Source of the DNA: Plicaturopsis crispa FD-325 SS-3
Taxonomy: Eukaryota > Basidiomycota > Agaricomycetes > Amylocorticiales > Amylocorticiaceae
Assembly: GCA_000827205.1 (NCBI GenBank)
Contig: KN832565.1
Coordinates: forward strand, 685,656 to 749,655
Direction: 5' to 3'
Length of the DNA: 64,000 nucleotides
The notes beneath the pieces were generated by a model that saw nothing but the letters and a program-made list of their open reading frames with translations, was not told where the DNA came from and searched no databases. This document shows positions 1 through 11,151 of the stretch, in pieces; positions within the stretch are counted from its first letter, which is position 1, and every line of letters starts with the position of its first letter. A program made the translations under genes and the position numbers.

Positions 1-137
1 CCGCGTCTTACTATACACTAGCGCGTGGCTCATCAAAATCCTGCAAACGCTCATTTGCAGACATCGCGTGCGAAGACGATGTCGAAGACCAACTAGAGCT
101 TGGTGTGCCTTCCAAACGGACTCGGATCGGCTTCTAA
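1..137 (+). CDS. HNH-like family copy A, 3' end only (partial)
   Basis: The reading frame open from the window edge ends at TAA 135-137. It encodes a charged tail with a CKRSF block, an acidic stretch, and the ending SKRTRIGF. The same layout (KRxS/F, acidic patch, then K/RRTK) ends copies B, E, F, G and J, so this is the last exon of another member of that family. Everything upstream lies outside the window, so intactness cannot be judged. It shows that the family extends to the left of this window. Confidence 0.7.
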   Translation, partial: ASYYTLARGSSKSCKRSFADIACEDDVEDQLELGVPSKRTRIGF

Positions 138-499
138 CACTCTGGTGGGCATATATATCTTGTGAATACTATATTTCCTTTTTTGTTTGCGTCTCAGATG
201 TACATGTACCCTATTTAATGGTATTGGACTCGCATGGCGCTGGTTGAATCTGAGTTCTGATAGTTCTGCTACAGTCTTGGAGTTCCGCAGAGTCGATAGA
301 CCTCTGGTAGGCCCTGGTAATACGGGTTGAGCGTCGAGCGTTGAACTCTACACCTTCCTGTTATAGATGCAATGTTTCGTCGCTTTGCCGACACTACTGG
401 TACTCAATAAACTTGAAGCTAGCTCGAAAACCCGCGAGGCAGTAAAGAACGACAATTATTAGTACAGTGATTGATACACGCCCATCTATTTTACTATGC
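138..499. other. Intergenic: 3' flank of copy A
   Basis: Convergent 3' regions. An AT-rich stretch with a poly-T run lies around 165-190. No reading frame, repeat or RNA gene is recognised. Confidence 0.5.
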
Positions 500-1105
500 T
501 TACGACGACCATCCGAAATCAACGATGAGATCTAACCCATGCGAACGAAGGTCATACTCCTTGCGCAACGGGGGTAATGCGAAAGTTCCAACGGACAGTC
601 GCTCGGACGAGGACGATGTTTCGTTGACCGTGATCGAAGTCTCCGGTGGGTCCGAATGCGATTTCCGAAATATGGATCGCAGTGTAGATAATAGCGCGGC
701 TGGACCTGTCCTGACAGGCGCGGATGTCGAGGGAAGCGTCGCGGTGACTACATCCTCCTCCGTGTCCACGGACGACTCGTTTCTCGCCCTCGCCTGCTCC
801 TCCAACTCGGACTGCATCTCTCGCTTCTTCCGCGAGAGCATATGAGCTGCGAGCCGCTGCACGCTGGTGAACTCCCAGTCCGTCACGTTGAATGGCGCGA
901 AGACACTGCCGGATCGGAGGTCGCACCAGCAGCGGTCTTGAAGACGTATCACCGGGGGTTGTGGCATTTCGACGACGGGGTAGATAGATGCGTTAAGTGC
1001 GTCTCCGAATGTCTTTATTTGTGAATCCCAAGGCGCAGATAGCTGGGCGTCGAGCGGGAATGGCTGCCAGTGACACGAGGACCAGAAGATTGCGGAGAGC
1101 AGCAT
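500..1105 (-). CDS. Hypothetical protein, 201 aa
   Basis: Single open frame on the minus strand. The N-terminus is weakly hydrophobic, about residues 1-12. A middle part has several Trp and Cys (near DRCWCDLRSG), followed by a charged helix rich in K/R/E (SRKKREMQSELEEQ), a Ser/Thr/Pro-rich linker, and a C-terminal block PLRKEYDLRSHGLDLIVDFG that has the look of a conserved motif. I do not recognise a family. The ATG at 1105 is the first in frame, but an upstream exon is possible because the N-terminus does not look like a clear signal peptide. The gene is transcribed away from the p23 gene (starts 482 bp apart). Confidence 0.55.
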   Translation of the reverse strand: MLLSAIFWSSCHWQPFPLDAQLSAPWDSQIKTFGDALNASIYPVVEMPQPPVIRLQDRCWCDLRSGSVFAPFNVTDWEFTSVQRLAAHMLSRKKREMQSELEEQARARNESSVDTEEDVVTATLPSTSAPVRTGPAALLSTLRSIFRKSHSDPPETSITVNETSSSSERLSVGTFALPPLRKEYDLRSHGLDLIVDFGWSS

Positions 1106-1586
1106 GATGCAGTAAAAGCTGGACGAGAGTAAGCGCGTACTTTCGGGAGCCGTTTAATTGATAAAAGGACAGACCATGGTCGAGCGTGCATCATCAAGGA
1201 AAACAAGAAGAGGATCAGAAAGTAGGGTTGCGCTGTTGGCATCGGCAGCAGCAGCAGCGGCAGAAACCAGCGTGTGCACCTGGAGTTTTGTGAGTAAGTC
1301 CTCAGCAACTATGTGAGCTTCATAGACTGACCACATATCAGCGTATCATTCAAAGACAAGGACCACTAATCTCGAGTAAATGAAGTGGTAATGAAAGACT
1401 TGAACTTTCAAGTTCGTGCGCAATGTGCAGCGGCGCCGAGGAGCGTGTTGACCTGCCCTAAACACTCCAGCCGCGCACGCTGCTCTCAGACGCTTCGCCG
1501 AGGTTCTGGTGTTTTCCAATTTGACTTGTCTTTGCCAAACCACTCTTTCCTCGACTCCCATCTCCCTCTTCACGAAACGACACGCG
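1106..1586. other. Divergent intergenic region (hypothetical gene / p23)
   Basis: Shared upstream region of two divergent genes. Pyrimidine-rich tracts precede the p23 start (about 1530-1580). No clear TATA box or coding sequence is seen. Short minus-strand frames at 1154-1336 could be an unrecognised 5' exon of the gene at 500-1105. Confidence 0.4.
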
Positions 1587-2625
1587 ATGGCTATTCATCC
1601 TGAAGTACTGTGGGCGCAGCGAAGCTCTGAGACCGACGAAACCAAGGTGCGTACGATATCCATCGCGATCGCGGCGGAAAATAATGAGGCGCTAATAAAT
1701 ACACGAATGCTCGTCCATCGCAGAACGTGATATTCTTGACAATCAACCTCCCAGATATCCAGGAGTCGACGCTCGACTATGAGCTGACCCCAACTACCAT
1801 CTCGCTGAAAGCGAAAGCCGGAGAGTGCGTGCGGCTATTTGCGTCATAGACACCGTCTAATGTCTTCTCCCAGAGCCGCAAAGGGTCTTGAGGAAAAAGA
1901 CTACGCTTTCAACCTCACATTCTTCGATGAGGTTGTTCCTGAGGTTCGTCTATGCGGCCAACACTCGTGATCCAGCTACTCATGTGTAGTGTGGCGTGGT
2001 GTCCACAGCAATCCACAAAACGTCTCTCGAGCCGGTCGCTTTACCTTGTTCTCCGTAAAAAGGAGCCCAAAGCCGAGTTCTGGCCCCGCCTCACAAAAGA
2101 GAAGGTCAAGACGCCGTTCGTCAAGACCGATTTCTCGAAATGGGTCGATGAGGATGAGCAAGACGGCGAAGAAATCAAGGCGGAAGAAGAGCCTGATCTA
2201 AGTGGTGCGCTGATATGCATTCAATATATCCACGACGCGTCATTGACGACCGAATTGTATAGCAATGGGTGGCGGAGGAATGCCCGGTTAGTGGAAATCA
2301 GAGACGTGAATAATCTCGCTTGCTGATATTTTCCAGGAATGCCAGGCGGTATGGGCGGCATGGGTGGTGAGTCAAAAAGCTCTCAGTTATCTTTTTTAAT
2401 CGGCTCACATATATACTAGGTATGGGCGGAATGGATATGGAAAAACTGATGGCGCAAATGGGTGGCGCAGGCGGCCTTGGCGGCTTGGGCGGTGGTGGCC
2501 TTGGTGGCATGGACTTGGGCGGCCTCGGAGGGGGCGCAGATGCCGGTCCCTCAGGCGTCGAAGATGACTCGGACGACGACGACGACGGCCCACCACCTCT
2601 CGAAGACGCGGATGCTCCCAAGTAA
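1587..2625 (+). CDS. SBA1: Hsp90 co-chaperone p23 (Sba1/Wos2 type)
   Basis: Exons 1587-1646, 1724-1824, 1874-1943, 2009-2204, 2263-2286, 2337-2366 and 2420-2625 join in phase to 228 aa. Residues about 1-110 form the CS (CHORD/Sgt1-like) beta-sandwich: the start HPEVLWAQRS, then NVIFLTINLPD, YAFNLTFFDEV and SLYLVLRKKE. The p23-specific segment FWPRLTKEK plus KTDFSKWVDEDEQD follows. The tail has Met/Gly-rich repeats (GGMGGM) and ends in an acidic run with PPPLEDADAPK, as in fungal p23 proteins. p23 binds the ATP-closed Hsp90 dimer and slows client release in the cytosol and nucleus. Two very small exons (24 and 30 nt) encode the GGM repeats. All seven exons are consistent, so confidence is high. 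Confidence 0.95.
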
Positions 2626-3179
2626 ACGCCGCAGGAATTGTGTAATATACTGCCACGGCGCTCTCGAGGATCCAAAAATCCGTAGGAGATGGTGGGCGGC
2701 GCGTGCGACGGTTACTGGACGATGAAACATACATATATGACCCTTGTGAAATCTACGCTCTACGCTGTAAAAGCCAACAATCTAACGCGGTCCGCATCGT
2801 TTCTTGTCAGTTGACGCTGCTCGTGCACTTGACACAGATGGGCAGCCTGCTCAGTTGGATATTCAACGTCAACGACGTTGAACGCTGGACGATTACCCCG
2901 CTGTACAGAATGGATGAACGGCTGATGGTGTCTGTCAGGAAAGACCAAGTAGACCATGCTGAGCATTTTGCCTCGCCTTGCCAGGTATGTATCCTCTTTC
3001 ATATGGAACAAATGGAACGATCGGTTAACATGGGTCCTCCCTTAGGCATGCACACGTCCGTGTGGTACAGGCCCACGATATATGCCTCTGAAGCAACACG
3101 CTTGTTCATTAGCGGCCAGCTATGACATGTCTATGATTGTAATTGCTACTGCGCAGAACTGCGTCAAGCACGTACCAGA
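2626..3179. other. Convergent intergenic region
   Basis: Lies between the 3' ends of p23 and the F-box gene. Open frames here show no family features and overlap on both strands, so they are taken as chance. Confidence 0.45.
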
Positions 3180-4643
3180 TCACACCTCCATTTCATCTGT
3201 ACACTCCACCACCGTCGCAAGAGTATTCAAACGAGAGAGCGATGCCGGGATAGCATCCATGATTGTACGAGTGGAGATGTAAATCGGGGGGATATCCTGC
3301 TTCGTCTCCTTCCAAAAACTCAACACGTCGCACATATCATTCAGTCTGTCAGGAGCACGGCGTATCGCTGCCCAGCCTGCCCGAGCCTGCACTAGTACCG
3401 GACAATGCATCGAGATTTTTTCCAACCGCCACCCTGCAGACTCCCGGTTTTTGCGGCACGGTAAGCACTTGTGGAAACTGCGATAGGAAGCTCCGAGCGA
3501 TAGGTGCGATACCTCGGGAAACGCCTCCGCGAGTACCGTTGAGTTCTGTATCGTCATTGAGCCATTTTCTATCACTAGTGTGCCCACCGTCGGGTAACAT
3601 CTGGTTGGGACCGAAGCATCGAACGGATGATGGAGGACGTGGTCCACGACGACAGTTTCTAGAAGCGAAGCCCGGACTATTGCAAGTATGTCCCACATCC
3701 TGACTATCCCGAACTTGACCCATCAAAGCGCAGGAAGCGTCACCGAGTCGTAAAACGGGGAGATATCCTCTGGCCAATCGTTAATCAGCCATTCCCTAGC
3801 GTAGAACTTTTCCAATGCGACGAAGTTACGGAGAAATTCTCGCAGGCCACTGAAATTCTGCGTTCGTTCATCCAAGCAGTATACGCTGAGAGAGGTGATC
3901 GAACGGTAGTGCAAGGCGGCGCAGGGAATGACACGCCAGTGAATGTCGTCGTAATCCAGGGAGCGAAGGAAAGGTGCACCTCCGCTGAATAACGGGTTCT
4001 CGTACTGATAACTCAGGGAGTGGTGCGAGTAGCGCCCACGCAGTGCCAAAGTTCTGAGAACAGGCGCAGACAAAGGCTCCAGGCGGCGGAGCACGTCTGG
4101 AGGGACATATACATCCTGCGTTTTGATAACAAGCTGCCTGACACGGTATATCTGGGAGCAGACAACGTCCATAAACGCGGTGGTGCGAGTATCCGATATA
4201 TTGTCGTAGACACGCGCAAGGAGGGTTAGGGAGAGCTCCGCGGTTCCGGTTCGCCTGAGGATATCTTCAAGTACCGATATCTCGTCCACGGGGAACGACG
4301 TGTCGATGGAGACGGTCGTCCACAGCTCGACCGAGCTTACGGCGACTGATTTCCAGTGTCGTGAAACCAGAGTGACGAGAGTCCGAAACCTGGCGTCCAT
4401 CCGAGCGCCTGCCTCGAAAATCATGCAGAGTAGTTCAGGAGGGAGCGATGCGATGGGGGCTTCAGTGTTCTTGATCTCGGCCATATCAGCCAGACCGTGG
4501 GCCAGGGACGACTCCACCACTTCCTGCTGACGTTTGAGCTCATCCCGTTGGCACTGGAGAACATCTCTGGTGGCACGAAGCCTCTCTACGCGTGCACCAA
4601 TTTCATTGAGCCGGTTCTGAGCTGAGACGCTAAGAACTGGCAT
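3180..4643 (-). pseudogene. F-box protein gene split by an in-frame TGA
   Basis: The first 306 codons (4643 down to TGA 3723-3725) encode an N-terminal coiled coil (about residues 5-50, rich in R/E/Q) and an F-box (about 60-110: PIASLPPELLCMIFEAGARM, then VSRHWKSVAVSS and ELWTTVSID), typical of Agaricomycete F-box proteins. The same frame continues past the TGA without another stop to 3180, adding about 180 codons of LRR-like C-terminus (PTVGTLVIENGS, EVSHLSLGAS). No intron fits, because the only local GT...AG pairs break phase or are too short. The context CTT-TGA-TGG suggests a CGA-to-TGA change. It is either a recent pseudogene, a naturally truncated 306 aa protein, or a sequencing error. 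F-box proteins are substrate adaptors of SCF ubiquitin ligases. Confidence 0.7.
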
Positions 4644-5115
4644 GGTCTATCTATATCGATGTCATTTGGGTTGCTTTGCGACACTTGAAAGCATGAGTGC
4701 TACGCACATGTAGCCTTGGCTTGTTGTAAAATACTGATGGCTCTCAGTACTCAGTTCCGGATACAAGGCTACATGTCAAATTGTCAGCCTTGATAGGCAC
4801 ACATCGTGGTTGAGATGGGATAGAACACACCAGGATGCTGCTGAGTGGGCGTCAACAGTCTCGCGTCGGGTGGGTAGGTGATCGATTCAACCTCGGCAGC
4901 AGCGTTCAAAAGGTTGTCAAGTCTTGCAAGTTGAGACAAGTCAACACGCGTTGGACACGCGACCACGGCTAAAAGGGGAGCTCTCAAATCGCTTTCGGAG
5001 GTGAACAAAACAACTCAAGAACAAAATAGAGACGAAGTCTATGTGAGGACTATATTCCTGCTTTTCCCAGCACTCACTAGTGACGTAGATATAACTTTGA
5101 AAATGCGGACGGTGG
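4644..5115. other. Intergenic region, possibly with a small unrecognised ORF
   Basis: A 74-codon minus-strand frame at 4784-5008 has protein-like composition but no recognised motif, and another frame overlaps it. It is not called as a gene. Confidence 0.35.
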
Positions 5116-6443
5116 CTAGTCTTCGCTTTCGTCAATGCTAATTTCCACCTTCCCGTCGATCCATTTCGCAGATACCCTGTACAAAATGGAGGTCAGTCAC
5201 GACTCGGTATGAATGCACTTGAGGGCATTCAAAGCCAAAGCGATACGAATCTAGCCATGGCAAAATCCGAGAAGCCAATCAAACGCACCGAGTAAGGTCC
5301 TTGACAATCCAGTCAGGCTTCGCGCCGGAATCGACGATGGCTTGACGCGTATGGGACGTGCACACGGCGAGCGTCTTCGCGCCGGCTGCGCGCCCCGCCA
5401 CGAGCCCCGACGGCGCGTCCTCCACTACCAGACCTGAACGGCCATCAGCTCGGCCGTGCATGCCTCTAAGCGGCACAAAGCGTACATTTGGTGGGATCAA
5501 CCGAGCACTTGAGCGCGCCTGCAAGGTACGGACCGGGGTGCGGTTTACCCCGCGCGACATCGTTGGAAGTGATATATCCGGCGGGGGGAATGGGGATCTT
5601 GCAGCGCTCTAGGGCGCGGGGTGCGTATATATTCGTCGCTAGGTCGGGGTGTTAGAGATATGCCGCATACACGACTGTGGGTGCGTCAGACGTACCGGAG
5701 GTGACAATCGTCCATCCATGCGCGGTTTCGTGGGCGAGCTACGTTCAATGGGCTCGTCAGCAACCTCTCGACAACTATTTAGGTTCCGTTTGCCGGAGGT
5801 ACCTGATTCAGCAGTTCTATGGCCCCAGGGAGAGTTATCGGTCCTCCTTCAATGACCTCTTCTTCAAACCTTATGATTTCTGCCTGGGTGTGATCCAAGA
5901 TATCAGCATGTCGTCATTAAGGGAACGCTAGATCATATTCCCAGACACACAGCCTTATTGGATGGCCGACTCACCTGCAATTTGGCCTCGTCGTCAATGC
6001 GGCAAAACTCCTTGAGCGTGTCGTACAGTCGGCGTCCATGGGTTGCGTGCGCAACTTCCTCGGCGTCGAGGTTGTAGTCCTTCGCGAATGTTTTCCATGC
6101 TTTCACAACACCTGGCGTCGAGTCGATGAGCGTCCTGTAAGTACAGCCACGATCCGATTAGCGGTCAATTGATGCGGATTGCGATAAAACGGGGGCTGAG
6201 CAGGGGTATGTATGTAGCACAGCTACGCTCGAGAGAATGCTGTTTAGGACATGGAAACCGCGAGTTTCCGCTGCTCGACGGGGAACGTGGTATGTACGCG
6301 TATTTGAGCACTTACCCGTCCATATCGAACAACACCTACAGACATCCCATTGGCAGGTTAGATAGCAACAACTCGCGACTGGGCTCGAATCATATGAATA
6401 GGCTTGCACACACCGCATCCACGGTGACCGTTGTCGATGGCAT
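5116..6443 (-). CDS. HAD-family phosphatase (glycerol-1-/2-deoxyglucose-6-phosphatase type)
   Basis: Minus-strand exons 6414-6443, 6316-6335, 5975-6134, 5803-5883, 5696-5738, 5486-5638, 5289-5433 and 5116-5176 give 230 aa with every junction in phase. Haloacid dehalogenase motifs are present: motif I VLFDMDGTLIDS (nucleophile and acid/base Asp, split over exons 2 and 3), motif II WTIVTSG, motif III Lys in GKPHPGPYL, and motif IV VVEDAPSG with the Mg-binding acid. The cap helix segment (KAWKTFAKDYNLD, HATHGRRLYDTL) and the end WIVKDL...SAKWIDGKVEI match fungal GPP/DOG enzymes. The expected reaction is hydrolysis of a small phosphate monoester (glycerol-1-phosphate or 2-deoxyglucose-6-phosphate) in the cytosol; the substrate cannot be decided from sequence. 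Exon 2 is only 20 nt. Confidence 0.9.
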
Positions 6444-7092
6444 TTTCGCGGCAAGTTGACTGCGTGTTTATTCTGGGAGCTCGAGGGGATTGTGAGCAGA
6501 TGGCTGTAGAGATGGACCACGCCAGGTGCATATTGAACAATCTTGATCAATACAGCCAATGTCGTGACCACGCGGGAATCAACCGGCCTCCGGTGCCATT
6601 TCCGCGAATATGAAGACCCGTGGCAGTGCCAGCTAGTGCCAGACGCTGTTTCCAGTGCCCTTTACGCTGCAACAAGGCGAGCAGGACCATTGACAAGCAA
6701 AAAGTAAACACATTTTGTTACGACAGCGACGAGGACAATAGGCAGGAGGACAAAGACGCCGGCTCGAGGCAGACTTAGAAGGAGGAACAAACAGCCCGAT
6801 GCGCTGCTTACCTAAGAAAAACTTCCTAATTTGGCACGAACAATGATCTGTTTTATCCCTTTCCTCGCGGTCAACGAAAGATTTCAGGGCAATGTTGTCC
6901 GCCCGTATAAAGGCACGGCGGCTTGGCAGATTGCTTTTCTCTTTACCCCCTCATCCTGGTCCTTTACCGTTTCTTTCTGTGCTGTCGCTCACGAGCTCAA
7001 CGATCAGGCATCGTCTCTCTTTTTTCTCTCTCTTCTAACTGCATACTCGTCAATCCGACCCTCACATTCTCTCCGAACGTTATCACGAAAAC
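6444..7092. other. Divergent intergenic region with promoter of the secreted-protein gene
   Basis: Upstream region shared by the phosphatase and the secreted protein. It contains the TATA box annotated separately and long pyrimidine tracts at about 7010-7040 just before the 7093 start, common before strongly expressed fungal genes. Confidence 0.5.
6906..6913 (+). promoter_or_regulatory. TATA box upstream of the secreted-protein gene
   Basis: TATAAAGG lies 187 bp before the ATG at 7093 and is followed by a CT-rich tract (about 7010-7040) that probably carries the transcription start. Confidence 0.5.
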
Positions 7093-8604
7093 ATGAAGTA
7101 CTCTACCGTTATCGCTTTCGCGCTCTCCGTCGCTTTGGCCGACGCGCGCCCTATGCGCCGCGCAGATTTCACTCTCAAGAACGGCCAGGATGCCATCGCG
7201 CTCAAGTGGGTTTCCTTTGTCGTTCTTCAGCACGCGCAAACACTAATTGTGGCGTGCAGCGCTCAATTTGCCGGCTTAAACGCTAACTCTCCCTGCACTT
7301 CGGGACAGAACGCCTGTGTGAACAGTCAGTTCGCGCAATGCGTGAACGGCAAATTTGTCACCACAGGCTGCGCAGGTGGAACGGTATGCGCCGCATTGCC
7401 CCTCGTCAACTCTGCCGGCACAAGTATCACTTGCACGACTGCCGCAGACAGGGATGCGCGTATCGCGGCCACTGGTGCACAAGGTGCCGCCGCCGCACCC
7501 GCCGTACGTATCTACATTATCGAGTTTATCAGGAATCGCATCTAACGGGATCTTATCATATACAGGGCTCTGCTTCTGCAGCAACTTCCTCCGTTGCCGC
7601 AGCCACATCAGCAAAGGGCGGAAACAACGCGGCTGCTTCTTCGACTGCTGCAGCGACTACCAAGGCAGCTGCGTCTGCATCTTCGGCGGCGCCCCCCGCC
7701 GCTACCAGCGCTGCTGCTGCTGCCGGCGGCGACATCCAGAAATCGCTGAGTACGTTTCCTGAAAAATTTATATGCTCTTCCCTGTACTCATCTCGTTGCA
7801 GCTCTTGACCCGTCCGTCATCAACAAGGGCTTCGCACAAGATGGATCTGGCAATGGCGCGGAGGCCGGACAAGTCAACTCGCTGACATCGACGAACAACT
7901 TTATCAACTTGTAAGCACTATCTTTTCCATGTCATCTCGGCTCTTTACTTATTGTTCCTGCAGCTGCGCGAGCACGAAGCAGGCGCTCACTGACGGCAAG
8001 CAAGTGACAGCGGGATCGTGCAACCAGACCCCGATGGGTCAGATTCCCGCGCAGTCGTCGATGCCCACCGCCAAGTTCTCCGTACGTTTCTATCTCACGT
8101 ATCCTGTCGTACAAACCCGGACTAACACGACATCCACCAGAACCCCAAGAACATGGACACCATCCCCGCAAACAAGGCGTTCACGATTTCGCTGAACATC
8201 CAGGGGATGGAGACGGGCAACTTCGTTAACGCCGCCACCAACTACTTCAGCGCGCCGCAGCAGCTCAACGCGCAGGGCCAGATCATCGGCCACACGCACG
8301 TCGTCATCGAGCAGATGACCTCCCTCACGCAGACGACGCCCACCGACGCCACGAAGTTCGCGTTCTTCAAGGGCCTCAACGCCAAGGCCGCCAACGGCGT
8401 GCTGACCGCGGACGTCACCGCCGGCCTCGGCCCCGGTGTCTTCCGGTTGTCGACCATGTGTGTAGCGTCTGTGTCTTTTTTTCGTGGCCTCGTTACTGAC
8501 CGATTGTTCCTCGCAGCAACACCGCCGCCAACCACCAGCCTGTGGCCCTCCCCGTCGCGCAGCACGGTGCTTCTGATGACATGGTTTACTTCACCGTCCA
8601 GTAG
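7093..8604 (+). CDS. Secreted protein with Cys-rich CBM19-like module and basidiomycete 'ribosomal protein s17'-labelled domain
   Basis: Exons 7093-7205, 7260-7503, 7566-7749, 7802-7910, 7964-8081, 8141-8457 and 8517-8604 give 390 aa. Residues 1-19 form a signal peptide (MKYSTVIAFALSVALADA). A compact Cys-rich module (about 35-110; AQFAGLNANSPCTSGQNACV, then QCVNGKFVTTGCAGGTVC) resembles small fungal chitin/carbohydrate-binding modules. A low-complexity Ala/Ser/Thr linker (about 120-185) follows. The C-terminal domain (NFINFCAS, GNFVNAATNYFSAPQQL, GHTHVVIEQM, KFAFFKGLNA, QPVALPVAQHG) matches a widespread basidiomycete secreted family often labelled 'ribosomal protein s17' in databases, a label that does not fit a secreted protein. 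The biochemical role is unknown; a wall- or substrate-bound extracellular role is inferred. Confidence 0.88.
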
Positions 8605-9201
8605 AGAATTGTTGTTGACGAGCGCTAATGGATGCCTACGCATCCTCTTATCATTATGTCACGAAACAATGTATATACTTACCCTACTCACTCGACGTGT
8701 AGTACTTTTTACTTTCTTTCTAGGGCAGCATAGTTACAATAATTGACGTGTATTGTATCTCTTGGGTCACAACGAGGTTATATTGTACCAGGAGGTCACC
8801 ATTACTGGTTCAACGTTGGAAACCTAAGGTTGGGCACCAGATTCGCGCCGCCGGTGCTACTTCGCTAAGTAGATGTGAACATCGTGTGGCGTACCGAACT
8901 ACATGTGCACGATGACGACAATAAGCAGGGCGTAAGCTGCCAGTTGAGGACCGGTAGCGGAGAAAGTCATGATCAGAGTACTTAGCATCCATAGAAGGGA
9001 GGCGTAGAGTTCACGGGACACTTGGACGGCGTCTCGTGGACATACTCAGAGCACAGGATGCCTGAGGAAAGCTGAAGCCATGAGCCTGACGCAGCATAAG
9101 GACGCTAGCACACTGCGAATGCCTGAACCAATAAGTATATATAAAGTACAACCGGAACGCAGAGAAAAAATCTACAAAATATGAACTGCTCCGAGCCCTA
9201 A
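8605..9201. other. Convergent intergenic region
   Basis: 3' flanks of the secreted-protein gene and HNH-like copy B. No gene or repeat is recognised. Confidence 0.45.
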
Positions 9202-11151
9202 TCAAAATACGACTCTAGTCCGCTTGCGCCTTGGCAGAGCAGACCACTCCTCCCCATCCGCAATATGGACATCCGAGCCCGCACATTCCAGCGGGACGTC
9301 GTCCCCGCCCGATATCTCGACGAAGGCGCGCTTGCGGTACTTCTGTCCTGAGCTGGGCGCGAGATGGGACGCGGAGCCCATCGTGCGGTACGGGCCTGGA
9401 GGTGGCGTGAGTGGACCGGGTGCAGTCTGTGCGCCGGACGGGGACGTGGACGGGGTATAGGAGGATGGGGATGAAGAGTCGCGGGGAGGTAGAGACGAGG
9501 CATCGCACAGGGATTGCGGGGACGAAGCTGTCTCCGCGTAGGTTGGCGGCATCGAGCGGGCACGGGATGTGGACCTTGATACTATAGTCGCCAAGGATGT
9601 CAGTGTGACGAAGCATGGGTGAAGATAAAGGGGACGTACAAATCTCCGCCTGCAGAACATCTTCGCCCACACCGCCGTCTCCGAACGTATCCATGTCGAC
9701 GTCGGCAGAGTCAACTGTAGTGTCGACTGAGCCCATGTCGACGTCGCATTCCAGGTCACAGAGATCGTCGTCGTCGTCCTCGACTTCATCCGAATCTGTG
9801 TCATATTCTTCTTCTGTGCAAGATGCGAGCTCGCAGAGCGTCTGCCAGCGCGTTATTTTGACGTACCAAGGTACGGAGTCTTTGGAAGAGCTGTCCTGGA
9901 GTTCCTTCAGGTTCCATTTAGACAGCCGGGGCATGCCCGGGTCGTTGGTCGTGCTCATTGATGTAGCGATTATGCGTCTCCGCCTGGTTTGTTGACTTGA
10001 TGAGATCGATGGCGCCGCGCCGAAGTCTAGTCGCGGGCGCGGGGGTAGGTGCTGCTGGCTCCATTTCTCGTAAACACAACCTGCATGCATGATCCTCGAC
10101 CCTAATTCAATCCGCGCGGGACGGTCGATGGCGCGGGTGTCCTCTAGCTTCCGCAGTGTCCTATGAAACTCGAAGAACGTCTTAATAACTTTGCGCCCGA
10201 GATCGCAGATGACAAAGCGCGGGTGGAGATGTGATCTGACGATGCCAAGAGTTGCGAATGGATAGGAATGGGCGGCAGTTTCCTCGAAAAGTGGCAAGGA
10301 TTGGTCTCCCGTAGATCGCTTTGTAGAAGATCGATGAATGGTCGTGCCTTCCATGGAGCGGCGTGACAGTAGAGTATACTCGAAAATTCCATTCTATAAG
10401 TTATGCAATGAGCCCGAGACACCAGGGACTGACGTAGTACATACCGCCACTTGAGGGAAGTCAGCTCCGACAGGTATCATCTCATCTGCGTAATATGTTT
10501 CTACTGTCTGCGCGGTGGGGACGAGAATCCAATCCCCAGCATCGAATAAACGGCCCAACGCTCTAGTGACTGCAGGGACAATTGGTTAAAAAAATGCTCC
10601 GCACGAGAAAACAGGACAACTTACCGGGAAAGATGTTGTAGCGGCTGTCGGTATTGAGCGACCCGTGGTTTAGGTTCCACGCAGATTCAAGATTGTCGAG
10701 CTAAAAAGCTGGGGGTGAGTCGAAGTACATAAGGAATGGTCAACAGACGGACCTTAGAAGGGTCCAAGTCTCGCGGGATGCAGTACGCCAGCTGGATATC
10801 CGAGTCTGTGTTGGTAAGTAGGCAGCGACCTGCGTTGGGATCGACGGCGTGGGCACGAGCCATGGCGCTTGTAGGGGCGACTGCTCTGCTCATGGTTGAT
10901 GTTGTATCCACCAACGATGTTGTCGAGGACCGGTCGTCGGAGAAATGACTGCATGCGACGCGCAGCGGTGGCGTAGATCCAAGTGGTGTACGCCAGTATT
11001 CATCGCGACCGCTCTTCGACAAAAGAAGACGGTGTCTTTCGCTTGAACCTGCGCGTACGCTCGAGGTGCCATCGCCGCACGATTTGTCGCGCGACTGCTG
11101 GGGTAGAGACGAGTGCGGTGCTGAGTCAACGAGCTTCGAAGACGAGGCCAT
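9202..11151 (-). CDS. HNH-like family copy B, 577 aa, catalytic His replaced
   Basis: Minus-strand exons 10753-11151, 10625-10700 (76 nt), 10445-10569 (125 nt), 9640-10393 and 9202-9581 join in phase. Order: a low-complexity Ser-rich N-terminus; GRCLLTN and QLAYCIPRDLDP (the position of the Agaricomycete 'H-C-L-P-R' HNH motif, with Tyr for His); LNTDSRYNIFP; RLFDAGDWILVP (Gly where the second His is expected); ANGIFEYTLL; LGIVRSHLHPRFVICDLGRK; and the basic motif APSISSSQQTRRRR. A long acidic stretch of D/E and the tail PRRKRTRVVF follow. The fold matches the HNH nuclease-like proteins of mushrooms. Loss of both His argues against nuclease activity. It is divergent from copy C (starts 573 bp apart). 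I chose the ATG at 11151 over 11172 because it begins the conserved-looking part. Confidence 0.82.

Noticed and set aside
1154-1336. Possible upstream exon of the gene at 500-1105
   Set aside because: Ala/Ser-rich from a GCA-type repeat (AGCAGCAGCAGC), and no junction to the downstream frame could be supported.
4784-5008. Possible small gene between the F-box gene and the phosphatase
   Set aside because: Protein-like in part but overlapped by another frame, without a recognisable motif or splice-supported extension.
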